A stretch of DNA of 64,000 nucleotides, taken from the NCBI GenBank assembly GCA_905221605.1, contig CAJNDS010002272.1, forward strand, positions 174,501-238,500, read 5' to 3'. Under the pieces are notes generated by a model that saw only the letters and a list, made by a program, of their open reading frames with translations, was not told where the DNA came from and did not search any database. This document shows positions 9,779 to 18,923 of this stretch, one piece after another; the stretch's first letter is position 1; each line of letters begins with the position of its first letter. Made by a program: the position numbers and the translations under genes. This DNA is from Symbiodinium natans. Lineage: Eukaryota > Sar > Dinophyceae > Suessiales > Symbiodiniaceae.

Positions 9779-9828
9779 CCAGAAGGTTGAGCTAAAAGCC
9801 TTGGCTTGTCGGCGTTTGCAAAGTCAGG
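9779..9828 (+). CDS. Internal exon, unknown gene
   Basis: GCCCAG acceptor, C plus 16 codons QKVELKALACRRLQSQ plus G, then GT. Helical, basic. Confidence 0.45.
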
Positions 9829-9955
9829 GTCCTGGCAGTTGATGGTGGGTTAAGGGATTTACGGCTTAGGTTAGGGGTTTGGGCATTTGTGGATTTAGGA
9901 GTTTATCGGGGTTTCTGCTTATCAGGGTTTATAAGGGCTTATACTTGAGCGACAG

Positions 9956-10240
9956 TCACAATTAGCGTTGATTCGCTTTAGTAGGACATCAGTTGATGGT
10001 TTGGTGGCTTTTGAGCTGCAGAACGATATGGGTCACGCACAAAACGATGACCCCAACATGGTGATCAATATGTGCGATGTAGGGACTTGGTATGAAATTA
10101 GCGTATATGGGACACAGAAAATGATGACCCCAACATCCATGTCCTTCAGCTTAACAAGTAATATTGCCCGCCGCTCATATGGGTTTATAAGAATCTGCAA
10201 GGGAGACTTTAACAAGGGTTTACATGGGTTTTTCTCCTAG
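9956..10240 (+). CDS. Long open exon, unknown gene
   Basis: After GCGACAG the frame is open for 94 codons to TAG (SQLALIRFSRTSVDGLVAFE..., ends GDFNKGLHGFFS). The pair AAAYGATGACCCCAACAT occurs twice (10038 and 10121), giving an internal repeat, so part could be non-coding. Possible further coding island 10257-10352 (RDAYILEALAATS). Function unknown. Confidence 0.4.
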   Translation, partial: SQLALIRFSRTSVDGLVAFELQNDMGHAQNDDPNMVINMCDVGTWYEISVYGTQKMMTPTSMSFSLTSNIARRSYGFIRICKGDFNKGLHGFFS

Positions 10241-10836
10241 GCGTTCAAAGGGGTAGAGGGATGCCTACATTCTCGAAGCGCTTGCTGCAACTTCGCTCTG
10301 TCCGAGGCTGGTTTTCCTATCGCTGGGCGGGGGACCTCAGCCTCTTCTGGCCTTTAGGGTTCAGGGTTCAGGGTTCAGGGTTCAGGGTTTAGGGTTTAGG
10401 GCTTACTGTAATGTTCTCCGAGCAAAACGGGGAGAATTCTGTGTACCAAGCACCCGAAACCCCTCGAAGAAACAGCAAGTAACAGTCTTTCGAATCTTGA
10501 GAGCTGACCATATATACATGTAGAGTTCCGCCCGGCCGCGGCCCGAACCCGAAGAACCTTGGGTTGTATTCCGCAGAGTTCAGGACTAGGAGAACCCTCA
10601 CCGGAGGCTCCTCCAAGCCGAAGAGCCCAAGCCCAATACCCGAAACCCGAAACTCGAAACTCTAGACCCTGAGCACTAAACCGCAAGCCGAAGAACCCCA
10701 AGCCCTTTACCCCCCCCCCCCCCCCCCTATCATTTGCCTTTAGACTTTAGGGCTTCACTTGTGGTGAATTTTGTGATCGTAGGCCCTAAGCCCCGAACCC
10801 CAAAAGCTACTGTAGGGTTTAGGGTTTAGGGTTTAG

Positions 10837-10935
10837 GGCCAACCTCCCCGGAGGCCGCGACACCTTCTGGTTCGACTTCGACTCTGTGTGGCTGAAGAAC
10901 CCGGTGCCCTTCATCGAAGCAGCAAAGGCGCTGGG
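10837..10935 (+). CDS. Exon resembling a GT-A glycosyltransferase DxD region
   Basis: TTTAG acceptor inside the array, one nucleotide, then 32 codons (ANLPGGRDTFWFDFDSVWLK, NPVPFIEAAKAL) and donor GG|GTTGAGGG. FDFDSVWLKNPVPF matches the pattern D-x-D-x-V-W-L-[RK]-[DN]-P seen in nucleotide-diphospho-sugar transferase-like proteins, where DxD binds metal and sugar nucleotide. Only this segment is visible; substrate cannot be inferred. Neighbouring exons may belong to the same gene but phase is not continuous. Confidence 0.5.
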
Positions 10936-11056
10936 GTTGAGGGTTTAGGGTTTAGGGTTTAGGGTTTAGGGTTTAGGGTTTAGGGTGTAGGGTTTAGGGT
11001 TTAGGGTGTAGGGTTCGGGATGTGTACTCTAAGCCCTAAACTTTTCTTACCAAAAG

Positions 11057-11127
11057 CCCCTGGGAAATATGGTAGTATGGCACGGGTCGCCATCAATCTC
11101 ATGACACCTGAACTGCCCGCGAGGTAA
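11057..11127 (+). CDS. Candidate exon
   Basis: After CCAAAAG, GKYGSMARVAINLMTPELPA R then GTAATA or TAA. Protein-like, but phase does not match exon 10837-10935. Confidence 0.35.
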
Positions 11128-11214
11128 TACTTAATAGAACATCATGAATGTCGTGAATGCTGAACGGAGCGTTTAAACTACGCGACGCATGAATAGAGAC
11201 AAAATACCGTACAG

Positions 11215-11412
11215 CATTATGAGCGCGAAAGGAGTGTTCTGTTCCATCTTGCACTACCACAAACGGGTCCCGAATCTTGGGGAACCTACCCCTCTTGGTT
11301 TCTGTCCTCTGCCCCCCCCCCCCACCCCCGACGCCTAAAGCCAAACTTCATTTTTTTGCGGTTGGGTTTCCTAGGTATCAGTCTGAGGCAAACAATCGTC
11401 CATTCTCCCTAA
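11215..11412 (+). CDS. Two-exon gene end, unknown
   Basis: Exon 11215-11297 (HYERERSVLFHLALPQTGPE...) follows TACAG and ends TG|GTTTCTG. Exon 11382-11412 follows TATCAG and reads, in phase, C-LRQTIVHSP then TAA. The 84-nt intron is not telomeric but has poly-C and poly-T tracts. Confidence 0.5.
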   Translation, partial: HYERERSVLFHLALPQTGPESWGTYPSWFLSSAPPPHPRRLKPNFIFLRLGFLGISLRQTIVHSP

Positions 11413-11619
11413 ACCCGTGAATCTGCCCCTCCCCCCTTTCCTCCCAAGACTTCCATCTTCAGGAGGCCTTGTCACAGGTATGTGTAAGAAGTTATTCATA
11501 GAACACACCAGTATGGGCAGCCCTCTAAGTTCCGGTTCCTTTGCCAATTATCATACGGACCCATCTGTGCATGGGTCAAAAAGCGACAATGATTTGCGTA
11601 ACTGCGCATGTGCCTTTAG

Positions 11620-11726
11620 CGTTGAAGCCTCCACCCCACGCGCGCTGGTACTTTTCCACTGCGCCCCCAGGTTACACGCACCCCTGCTTATTCACGTTCC
11701 GCTTCGATTCAAGTTGGCTTCTGTAG
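11620..11726 (+). CDS. Terminal exon, aromatic-rich
   Basis: CTTTAG acceptor, two nucleotides, then 34 codons (LKPPPHARWYFSTAPPGYTH..., ends FRFDSSWLL) to TAG. A preceding mini-exon EALSQ (11450-11464) has a pyrimidine-rich acceptor and a perfect GTATGTGTAAG donor. Another frame is also open here. Confidence 0.45.
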
Positions 11727-11872
11727 GCAGAGGAGCAAGCCCGAAACCTTAAATCCTTAAATCCTATATCCCTAGACCCTAAATCCCCAAATCCCTAAAC
11801 CCTAACCCTAAATCCCTAAACCTACATCCCCCGATCCCCTAAACCCTAAACCTCAACGAAATCGCACGCAAG

Positions 11873-12165
11873 GCCGCGGATGCGGCGGAGGCCATGCAGT
11901 CGGGAAGGCCCCATGGTCCCAGCCGAAACGGGTTCAGGGGGGTTAGGGGTTTGAGGGTTGAGAGTGTTTAGGGGGTTTTGGGGTTTTTTGGGGGGGGGTT
12001 TTAGGGGTTTGTAGGGGTTTTAGGGTGTTTCAGGGGTTGAGGGGTTTAGGGGGTCAGGGGTTTAGGGGTTTAGGGGTTCAGGATTGAAGGGTGGCGGTTT
12101 TTTGGCTTGGGTTTATGTTCTGGGCTTTTAGGAGGTACTCGTATCGGCAAGACCCTAAATCCTAA
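11873..12165 (+). CDS. Two exons, unknown gene
   Basis: Exon 11873-11931 (AADAAEAMQSGRPHGPSRN, +GG) then exon from 12132 (RYSYRQDPKS, TAA 12163-12165), phases agree. The complement of the first island also reads as a start exon (MASAASAALRAISL with a GTTTAGG donor), so strand is not certain. Confidence 0.4.
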
Positions 12166-12207
12166 ACCCTAAGCCCTAAACCCTACACCCTGAACCCTAA
12201 ACCCTAG

Positions 12208-12264
12208 AAAGTGCGGACCTTGGGCCTGCAGGGCTTGGGCGCATGTCCCGTGAGCGAGTGGGGG
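12208..12264 (+). CDS. Internal exon, unknown gene
   Basis: CCCTAG acceptor, 19 whole codons KVRTLGLQGLGACPVSEWG, donor GTTTAGGG. Confidence 0.5.
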
Positions 12265-12458
12265 GTTTAGGGTTTAGGGCTTAGGGCGTAGGGTTTAGGG
12301 TTTAGGGTTTTCTTAGGGTTTAGGGTTTAGGGTTAGGGTTTAGGGTGTAGGGTTTAGGGTTTAGGGCTTAGGGTTCTTAGCGTTCTTTTGGGCCCTCAGG
12401 CCTAAACCCTAAATACCCCAAGTCCCTATACAACGCCATAAGAGCCCATAGAGATTGA

Positions 12459-12546
12459 TTGGGATGTTCCCCCTTACACTAACAGTCCTTAACAGGGATT
12501 ATACAATCCCTACTGAGGACTGTGAGTCTAAGGGGGAAACGTCCCA
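12459..12546. mobile_element. MITE family 1, copy 2
   Basis: TTGGGATGTTCCCCCTTACACTAACAGTCC...GGACTGTGAGTCTAAGGGGGAAACGTCCCAA, a near-perfect hairpin of 88 bp within an intron. Confidence 0.75.
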
Positions 12547-12761
12547 ACATGGAGATTCTATTTTGTGTTGAGGCCTACAAAAATAAGCCTACCCCTAAGC
12601 CTACCCCCTAAACCCTGAACCCTGAACCCTAAACCCTAAACCCTAAACCCTAAACCCTAAACCCTAAACCCTAAACCCTAAACCCTAAACCCTAAACCCT
12701 AAACCCTAAACCCTAAACCCTAAACCCTAAACCCTAAACCCTAAACCCTATCTGGGAGTAG

Positions 12762-12846
12762 CATGGGTGATGAGGCCTCGCGCCATGGTCTTCTCGGCCA
12801 TCGACTTTTACAGCAAGCACCTGGGCCTGCATCTGCTTGATTTCCC
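12762..12846 (+). CDS. Glyoxalase I-like exon (VOC family)
   Basis: GAGTAG acceptor, two nucleotides, then WVMRPRAMVFSAIDFYSKHL GLHLLDFP. The segment AIDFYSKHLGLHLLDFP resembles the N-terminal part of lactoylglutathione lyase (consensus SLDFYT..LGM.L...DFP), which converts the methylglyoxal-glutathione hemithioacetal to lactoylglutathione. No GT lies at the expected right boundary: the exon runs into CCAGAACCCAAAACCC repeats, so the donor may be GA or the exon may be damaged. Rest of the enzyme not identified. Confidence 0.5.
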
Positions 12847-13116
12847 AGAACCCAAAACCCAAAACCCAAAACCCAAAACCCAAAACCCAAAACCCTAAAC
12901 CCTAAACCCTAAACCCTAAACCCTGAACCCTAAACCCAAAACCCTAAACCCTAAACCCTAAACCCTAAACCCTAAACCCTCAACCCTAAACCCTAAACCC
13001 TAAACCCTAAACCCAGGTTTAGGGGGGGTAGGCTTGTACAGGTTCATGGGCTTTAGGACTTCTGGGGTTCTGGGGGCGGAGGGGGGGGGCGGGGGGGGAG
13101 GCACTTCGGGATGGTT

Positions 13117-13150
13117 ATGATGATGGTGATGATCATGAAGTGACTACTTC
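13117..13150. repeat. Inverted repeat arm (pair with 13692-13716)
   Basis: TGATGATCATGAAGTGACTACTTC here is the reverse complement of GAAGTAGTCACTTCATGATCATCA at 13692-13716. The two arms bound about 600 bp that include telomeric arrays, exon 13209-13289 and a MITE. Confidence 0.75.
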
Positions 13151-13208
13151 TTAGGGTTTAGGGTTTAGGGTTTAGGGTTTAGGGTTTAGGGGCCAGGGGT
13201 TTTTTCAG

Positions 13209-14650
13209 TTCTCGTTGAGCAGAAGAGAATAGACCGACAGTGCTCGGCCTTGGCCTTTCCACGCGAGCCACTGAGTCAAACCACGGCTGGTCATGGGAAC
13301 CCGAAAACCTTTCGGCAAAATCCCTGGCCCCTAAACCCTAAACCCTACACCCTAAACCCTAAACCCTAAACCCTAAACCCTAAACCCTAAACCCTAAACC
13401 CTAAACCCTAATCCGAGCATCTGATTAATTGGTGGGGGGCCCCCCCCCCCTCCCCCCACAATAAGGAATGCAGGGTTCCGCAATAGTTGGACCGTGGCCC
13501 TGTATTGATTCTCTATTAAAAAACAATAGGCTGCAGATCCCTGAGGTGCTGTAGCTTTGCGTCTCCGCAAGCAAAACAAGAAGCCTGCCGACAGATTTTT
13601 GAACTCCCCCCAAAAAAAAATCCTTTAAATGTGGGGGTATTAATTAAACTGATGCTCGGATTAAACCCTAAACCCTAAACCCTAAACCCTAAGAAGTAGT
13701 CACTTCATGATCATCAGTGCAATATGTGTTTTAACACTACTCTGTATCGTTCAAAGAGACGCTGGCGATGTAGAAGCAATGCTACACACCAGTAGCCACA
13801 ATGATGGTGGCCTCAAGGTAAGGAACCTTACAAGAGAGGAACCATTAGGAATGTAGCCCTAAACCCTAAACCCTAAACCCTAAACCCTAAACCCTAAACC
13901 CCAAACCCCAAACCCCAAACCCCAAACCCCAAACCCCAAACCCCAAACCCCAAACCCCAAACCCCAAACCCCAAACCCCAAACCCCCAACCCCAAACCCC
14001 AAACCCGAAGCCCTAAGCCCTAAACCCTAAACCCTAAACCCTAAACCCTAAACCCTAAACCCTAAACCTTAACCCGCCTCAAGCATATCTTAGTCAATGT
14101 CTGCCCAGGAACTGTGCAATGAACGCGTACTTCCTCATCCGCCCGCCTTTTGGACCTCGGAGAGTGTAGGGGTTTGGGGGTTTGGGCGGGTTTAGGGTTT
14201 AGGGTTTAGGGTTTAGGGTTTAGGGTTTAGGGTTTAGGGTTTAGGGCTGGTTTAGGGTGTAGGGCTTAGGGGGGTATAGGATTTAGGGTTTCGGGTTGCT
14301 GCTGGAGTCAAGGATTTAGGGTTTGGGGGCTTCAGGAATGTTGAAGGCCTAGAGAGGGTTTTTAAACTCATTAGCGTCCTTGCGTTCTTCTGACTCGGCT
14401 TGGGCCAAGTTTAACCCAAGCCCTAAGCCCCATTTTCAATGGTGACCCCTGCCCCTGAATAACCCTCAGGTTTTAGGGTTTGGGTTGTTTAGCATACCCT
14501 CAACCCTAAACCCTAAACCCTAAACCCTAAACCCGAAACCCGAAACCCTAAACCCTCAGACCCTGAACCGCAAGGTCGCAAGGGCCAGCTGCTGCCTGGG
14601 TGCTGTCTCTCCTGGCAAAGGGCTCGGCAATTTGGGGGGGGGGGGGGGGG
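13209..14650 (+). CDS. Five consecutive in-phase exons, unknown protein
   Basis: Exons 13209-13289 (LVEQKRIDRQCSALAFPREP...), 13774-13817 (AMLHTSSHNDGGLK, canonical GTAAGG donor), 14094-14163 (SMSAQELCNERVLPHPPAFW...), 14375-14408 (SLRSSDSAWA) and 14575-14650 (SQGPAAAWVLSLLAKGSAIW then a glycine run). All four junctions fit in codon phase across introns of TTTAGGG, CCCTAAA and CCCCAAA arrays. This is the longest in-phase chain here. The order after the glyoxalase-like exon at 12762 suggests the same gene, but the sequence does not match the rest of glyoxalase I. Confidence 0.55.
13411..13661. mobile_element. MITE inserted in a telomeric array
   Basis: Ends TCCGAGCATCTGATTAATT... and ...TTAATTAAACTGATGCTCGGA are inverted repeats of about 20-25 bp. 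The flanks are CCCTAA on the left and TAAACCC on the right, so the insertion split a CCCTAAACCC unit with a probable TAA/TA duplication. About 250 bp, no transposase. Confidence 0.7.
13896..14002. repeat. Variant array (CCCCAAA)n
   Basis: About 15 copies of CCCCAAA between ordinary CCCTAAA blocks. Confidence 0.9.
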
Positions 14651-14756
14651 GTAGGGTTAGGGTTTAGGGTGCAGGGTATAGGGTATAGGGTTTAGGGTTT
14701 AGGGTTAAGGGTTTATATAGGGTTTAGGGTTTTGGGTTTTGGGTTTTGGGGGTTTG

Positions 14757-14852
14757 TTGGGATGTTTCCCCCTCAAACAAACAGTCCTTAATGGGGATAC
14801 GAATAACGGGTACGATATTCCCCGATTAAGGACTGTTGAAGGGGATTTGTAT
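14757..14852. mobile_element. MITE family 1, copy 3 (degenerate right end)
   Basis: TTGGGATGTTTCCCCCTC...ACAGTCCTTAATGGGG...CCCCGATTAAGGACTGTTGAAGGGG. Palindromic core conserved, right terminus decayed. Confidence 0.6.
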
Positions 14853-15007
14853 AGTTTAGGGTTTGGGGTTTAAGGGTTTTGGGTTCTTTTTTTCTTTTGA
14901 GGGGGGGAGGGGTTGTAGGGTTTATAGTGTTTTGGGGCGGGGGGGGGGGGGTGGTTGTAGGGTTTATGGGGCTGGCGGGGTGAAAGGGTTCTTTGCTTTG
15001 AGCTTAC

Positions 15008-15160
15008 TATAGGTTCTTAAGGGATAGAGGTTCTATTGGGGTAGGTACCTCGGGAACCTTCGGGAAGCTTCGGGAGCCTTTGGGAGCACTGGGGAGTATA
15101 TAGGGAACCTTGGGTCGCAAACCCCCCTTCAACCCCCCCTCCCTTAAGAACCCTATCAGC
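15008..15160. mobile_element. MITE-like repeat, family 6, copy 1
   Basis: AGGTTCTTAAGGGATAG... at the left and ...CCCTTAAGAACCCTATC at the right are inverted ends. Related sequence at 52897-52998 and partly 56505-56545 (GGGAACCTTGGGTTACATACCC). Confidence 0.55.
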
Positions 15161-15177
15161 TTAGGGCTGGTTTTCAG

Positions 15178-15404
15178 CAACTTTCAGACTCCGCGCTGAG
15201 AAGTTCAGAGAGCTGGAACCCCCAAACCCCTAAACCCCTGCAAACCGAAAAGCCCCCTAAACTTACCCTTCAAAGCCCTATCCCTAAACCCTAACCCTAA
15301 ACCCTAAACCCGAGCCCCAGACCCTGAACCTAAGCCCGCTGTCGTTTTTCAAGTGGTGCGAGGACTGGATCTACAGCCGACCTTACGTCCACGCCGCAGC
15401 CTGA
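15178..15404 (+). CDS. Two candidate exons ending a gene
   Basis: 15178 onward (after TTTTCAG) reads QLSDSALRSSESWN and continues open into repeats; its donor is unclear (possible GA). Exon 15321-15404 (after CCCCAG) reads TLNLSPLSFFKWCEDWIYSR PYVHAAA to TGA. Both are frame 0 and may follow 14650. The tryptophan/tyrosine-rich end is convincingly coding. Confidence 0.5.
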
Positions 15405-15725
15405 GGTTTAGGGTTTAAGGTTTAGGGTTTAGGGTTTAGGGCTAGGGTTTAGGGATTCTCTCGGCACAGGGAGGGTGATGGGGGTGGGGCTTCAGGTTTT
15501 GGATATGCTTGTGTTAGTGTTAGTTAATCTCGCAGGCCGTGGTATAGGGCTTGCAGGGCTCATGTTAACAGGGTTAGCAAGGTTTGTAGAGTTTGCAGGG
15601 TTTACAGGGATCGTTAGCGTTTAGTTTTCAGGGTAATTTAGGTTTCTGGCCCTTACACGGTTCGCAAGGTTTGTGGGGCTTATGGGGCGTGACGAGGCTT
15701 AAGCGGCCAACTCTTCACCGACTAG

Positions 15726-15849
15726 GAATCAAGAGGTTCGTGTCGTCGGGCGTGCTCGGCTTGTCCACGAGATCTTCGTTACCTGCGAGTACCAGTTATT
15801 GTGGGAGGATCGCAGCAGAAGGGGGGCAACGGGGGGAGAAGAAGGATGA
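15726..15849 (+). CDS. Candidate terminal exon
   Basis: GACTAG acceptor, one nucleotide, then 40 codons (NQEVRVVGRARLVHEIFVTC, EYQLLWEDRS...) to TGA. A second frame is open longer and ends at 15892 but is lower in quality. Confidence 0.4.
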
Positions 15850-15892
15850 GGGAGGCAAGTTCGCAACAGCGAGTCACCTGCTCCCAGACTAG

Positions 15893-16509
15893 ATGGCCAG
15901 TTTGCCCTGCGTGCTTGAAGAAGGTATGATTCCAGCTAAGTAACCCTAGAAACCCTATAAACCCTATGAACCCTATAAACCCTGTAAACCCTGTATCCCT
16001 ACAAACCCTAAAAACCGGCTATATAAACCCTTGAAACCCTCTAAATCCTATACATCCTATAAACCCTATAAACCCTAAAACCCCAAAACCCTAATCCCTA
16101 AACCCTAAACCCTAAACCCTAAAGCCAAGCAAGGACCAGCTGGCGTTCAGCTTGTTCCTGGGCAGCACCCCCTTGGTGGATGATGTCAGGTCCTGAGTCT
16201 GGACAGGGCTTTCGGTTTACAGGGACTAGGGCTTAGGGCTTAGGGTTTAGGGTTTAGGGTTAGCGCTTAGACGGCCTGAAGCCTTCCAGCTTACCCGCCG
16301 GTTCACTTTGCATAGGGTTTTCTGTAGGCTTGTATGGTTGCCTCCGGGTTCATATGGAGCCCATTAGGCCTTAAACGGTTCAGGGTTTAGGGTTTAGGGT
16401 TTAGGCTTCAGGGTTCAGAGACTGTGGCTTCCCAGGAGAAACGCCCAACTTGAAGCAGCTGACACCAAGGGGACGCCTGCCCGCCCCTTCCCCACTGACA
16501 ACCCTCTAG
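15893..16509 (+). CDS. Multi-exon gene, unknown product
   Basis: Possible first exon 15893-15923 (MASLPCVLEE, donor GTATGA), whose phase is not confirmed. Then 16130-16189 (KDQLAFSLFLGSTPLVDDV), 16271-16300 (RPEAFQLTR), 16328-16347 (LVWLPP) and 16436-16509 (ETPNLKQLTPRGRLPAPSPL TTL, TAG). The last three junctions are in phase. Introns contain TTTAGGG or TATAAACCC repeats. No family recognised. Confidence 0.55.
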
Positions 16510-16713
16510 GGGTTTTGCATACCCTAAACCCAGAACCCTGAACCCTGAACCCTAAACCCTAAACCCTAAACCCTAAACCCTAAACCCTAAACCCTAAACC
16601 CTAAACCCTAAACCCTAAACCCTAAACCCTAAACCCTAAACCCTAAACCCGAAACGCCGAGCCCTAAACCCCAAACCCTAAATCCTCAGCCCTCAGCAAG
16701 GAGCCCATTCCAG

Positions 16714-16779
16714 CGGTCCCTACCTGGGCGCCGTAGGGGCGCCAAATCGAGTGCGAGGGAGTTTTTTGTGGGAGAGGGG
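16714..16779 (+). CDS. Internal exon, arginine-rich
   Basis: TTCCAG acceptor, 22 whole codons (RSLPGRRRGAKSSAREFFVG EG), donor GTTTAGGG. An overlapping frame from 16695 reads KEPIPAVPTWAP then TAG, so frame is not certain. A further island 16824-16878 (SGALNRVLKGFRLAPLRR or LWSPQPCTQGIQTRTPKE) and mini-exon 17185-17205 (TGLGSKG) follow. Confidence 0.45.
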
Positions 16780-17297
16780 GTTTAGGGTTTAGGGTTTAGG
16801 GTGGTGGAGAGTTTCAGGTTCAGCTCTGGAGCCCTCAACCGTGTACTCAAGGGATTCAGACTCGCACCCCTAAGGAGGGTTTAGGGTTTAGGGGTTAGGG
16901 TTTCGGGTTTCGGGTTTAGGGTTTAGGGTTTAGGGTTTAGGGTGGGTTGTACCCCCCCCAAATGGTTCCCCGTAATGTGCTCCTAGTATGGCCCTCATAC
17001 TACCTTATTAAGGACCTTAAAACATGGTCCCCGAAAAGCCAAGGGTACGACCTTAAGTATCCAGTGTAGAGTCCCTTGATGTACCCGCCTCAAACCCTAT
17101 TTAAACCCTAAACCCTAAACCCTAAACCCTAAACCCTAAACCCTAAACCCTAAACCCTAAACCCTTTAATGAATCTGCACACAGACAGGACTCGGCTCCA
17201 AGGGGGTTAGGGATAGGCTTTAGGGTTAATAGTGTAAGCTTAGGGTTAATAGTGTTTAGGGTTTAGGGTTTAGGGTTTAGGGTTTGGGATGATTCAG

Positions 17298-17433
17298 GGC
17301 CTCTGGGTCGCCATACATCTTCCACGGTGGGTTGGACAACATCATGAATATCACAATTCCCCCACGCTTGCTTGATGCTGATGACTCGTCCATCAACAGA
17401 GCCCTCTGCCCCACCATTTCCCCCAAACCCTGA
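17298..17433 (+). CDS. Terminal exon, unknown gene
   Basis: ATTCAG acceptor, one nucleotide, then 44 codons (ASGSPYIFHGGLDNIMNITI, PPRLLDADDSSINRALCPTI...) to TGA 17431-17433. Strongly protein-like. Family unknown. Confidence 0.55.
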
Positions 17434-17789
17434 ACCCTAAACCCGAAACGCGAAACCCGCAACCGTCCGTCCACTTTCCATCTCCTCTTTAAGAGCCCAA
17501 CACTTTGTAGAGCCCTAGGGTTTAGGGTTTAGGGTCAGGATTTAGGGTTTATGGAGCAGACCCGAAAGCCCTAGACCCCTAAACCCTGCACCCTAAACCC
17601 CTGAGCCCCTAAACCCCTAATGCTACACTAAGGCGTTTAGGATTCAGGGTTTAAGGTTTAGGATTTAGGGTGTAGGGTTTAGAGTTTAGGGCTTAGGGTT
17701 TAGGACTTAGGGTGTAGGGTTTAGGGTTTAGGATTTAGGGTTTAGGGTTTAGGGTTTGGGGTTTAGGGTTCGGCGCCCCCTTTGCCGAG

Positions 17790-18266
17790 GTTGGATCCCA
17801 ACGTCTTCGCCAACGCCGCTCGCTTCGAGGGTCTGGGCTTCTCTGCCGAGGCGGGGGGGTTTTTGTGGGGCCAAACCCCAAACCCTAAACCCTAAACCCT
17901 AAACCCTAAACCCTAAAGCCCCGACGGGTTCAGTTGCAGGGGTGGGTTTACATCGTGATTTACAGGGTTTCGTGTTTTAGAGGCCGAAAAACACGATTGT
18001 TGTGATTCGGTTTTTGGTGTGAAAGGTGGGGCTTGTGTAATTGCACAGAGTCCTTTGTCTTCCGGCTGCTCTGTAGTGGCTTCTCGCGTCGCGACAGTCA
18101 GCAGAAGCGGCGATGCTGGGCACACTCCAGTTTCGACACCAGCACGTTTTCCTATGATACGATTCCCGATTGGCTGAAAGCCAAAACAACTACGCTGTGC
18201 GCTACAGAGGCAAGGCATGCGTGGCTAGAAACGGAAGATGTCCTACCAGAGGTTCGCACGCTTTAG
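17790..18266 (+). CDS. Three- or four-exon gene end
   Basis: Exons 17790-17858 (LDPNVFANAARFEGLGFSAE AG), 17981-18016 (AEKHDCCDSVF, donor GTGTGAAAG) and 18049-18266, a 72-codon terminal exon (SFVFRLLCSGFSRRDSQQKR... WLETEDVLPEVRTL, TAG). The last junction fits in phase. The first needs an 8-nt micro-exon (17934-17941, TTGCAGGG between CAG and GTGGG), which restores phase exactly. Function unknown. Confidence 0.5.
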
Positions 18267-18444
18267 CATCCCCAAGCAAGCCCTACTCACAGATTCGTTC
18301 TTAAAACCCCCCCCCCTCCCTCCGAACAAACCCACTCAGACCCCCCCCCCCCCCCCCCGCAACTCCACCCAGGATAAACGGAAAAATATAAAACAACAAA
18401 AGCAAAACGCGCGGTGTGTAGGTAACACAAGAAGGCCGTGAAGC

Positions 18445-18708
18445 ATGTCTCAATTCTACCACGCAGGCCACGCATGTCGTGACGTTGCACAAGACACACA
18501 CGACAACCATGCACCAAAAGGGGCTCCCTTTTGGTGAAATCGGAACGTGTGACAACACACAAAGCAGAGAGCGGACATGTTGACAATGTCACAACACACC
18601 TCACGCAGGCCAAGATTTACAGCATGCACCGTGAACAAGGAGGAGCAGCGGCAGGGGACAAGACGCTGTTTTGACCCGAAAAACCATTCCCGCAACCGAA
18701 CCCGCTAG
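18445..18708 (+). CDS. Small two-exon gene, apparently complete (62 aa)
   Basis: Exon 18445-18533 starts ATG (MSQFYHAGHACRDVAQDTHD...) and ends TG|GTGAAATC. Exon 18609-18708 follows CACGCAG and reads, in phase, PRFTACTVNKEEQRQGTRRC... to TAG. The 75-nt intron is not telomeric. It begins 178 bp after the stop of the previous model, on the same strand. Confidence 0.5.
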
Positions 18709-18923
18709 GCTAAACCCTAAACCCTGAACCCCGAACCCTAAACCCTAAACCCTAAACCTTAGTGGGGCTCAGGGGCTTTAGGATATCCAGGGTTTGGGTT
18801 TGGGATTTAGGGTTCGGGGCGTTAGGATATCTAGGGTTGAGCGGGTTTAAGGGTTTGGGGCTTTGTGTTTAGGGTTTAGGGGACCCTGAACCCTAAACTC
18901 CATTCATGCTACTGCTCATCGAG

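Noticed and set aside
10389-10701. Minus-strand frames of 75 and 101 codons
   Set aside because: The + strand is equally open after a TAG acceptor at 10511; composition does not decide, and no splice context on minus.
17277-17474. Minus-strand 65-codon frame
   Set aside because: Shadow of the + exon 17298-17433, which has an acceptor and better composition; ends in telomeric NPKP-type translation.
18287-18695. Three overlapping minus-strand frames
   Set aside because: Overlap a complete two-exon + gene at 18445-18708; glycine runs come from poly-C.
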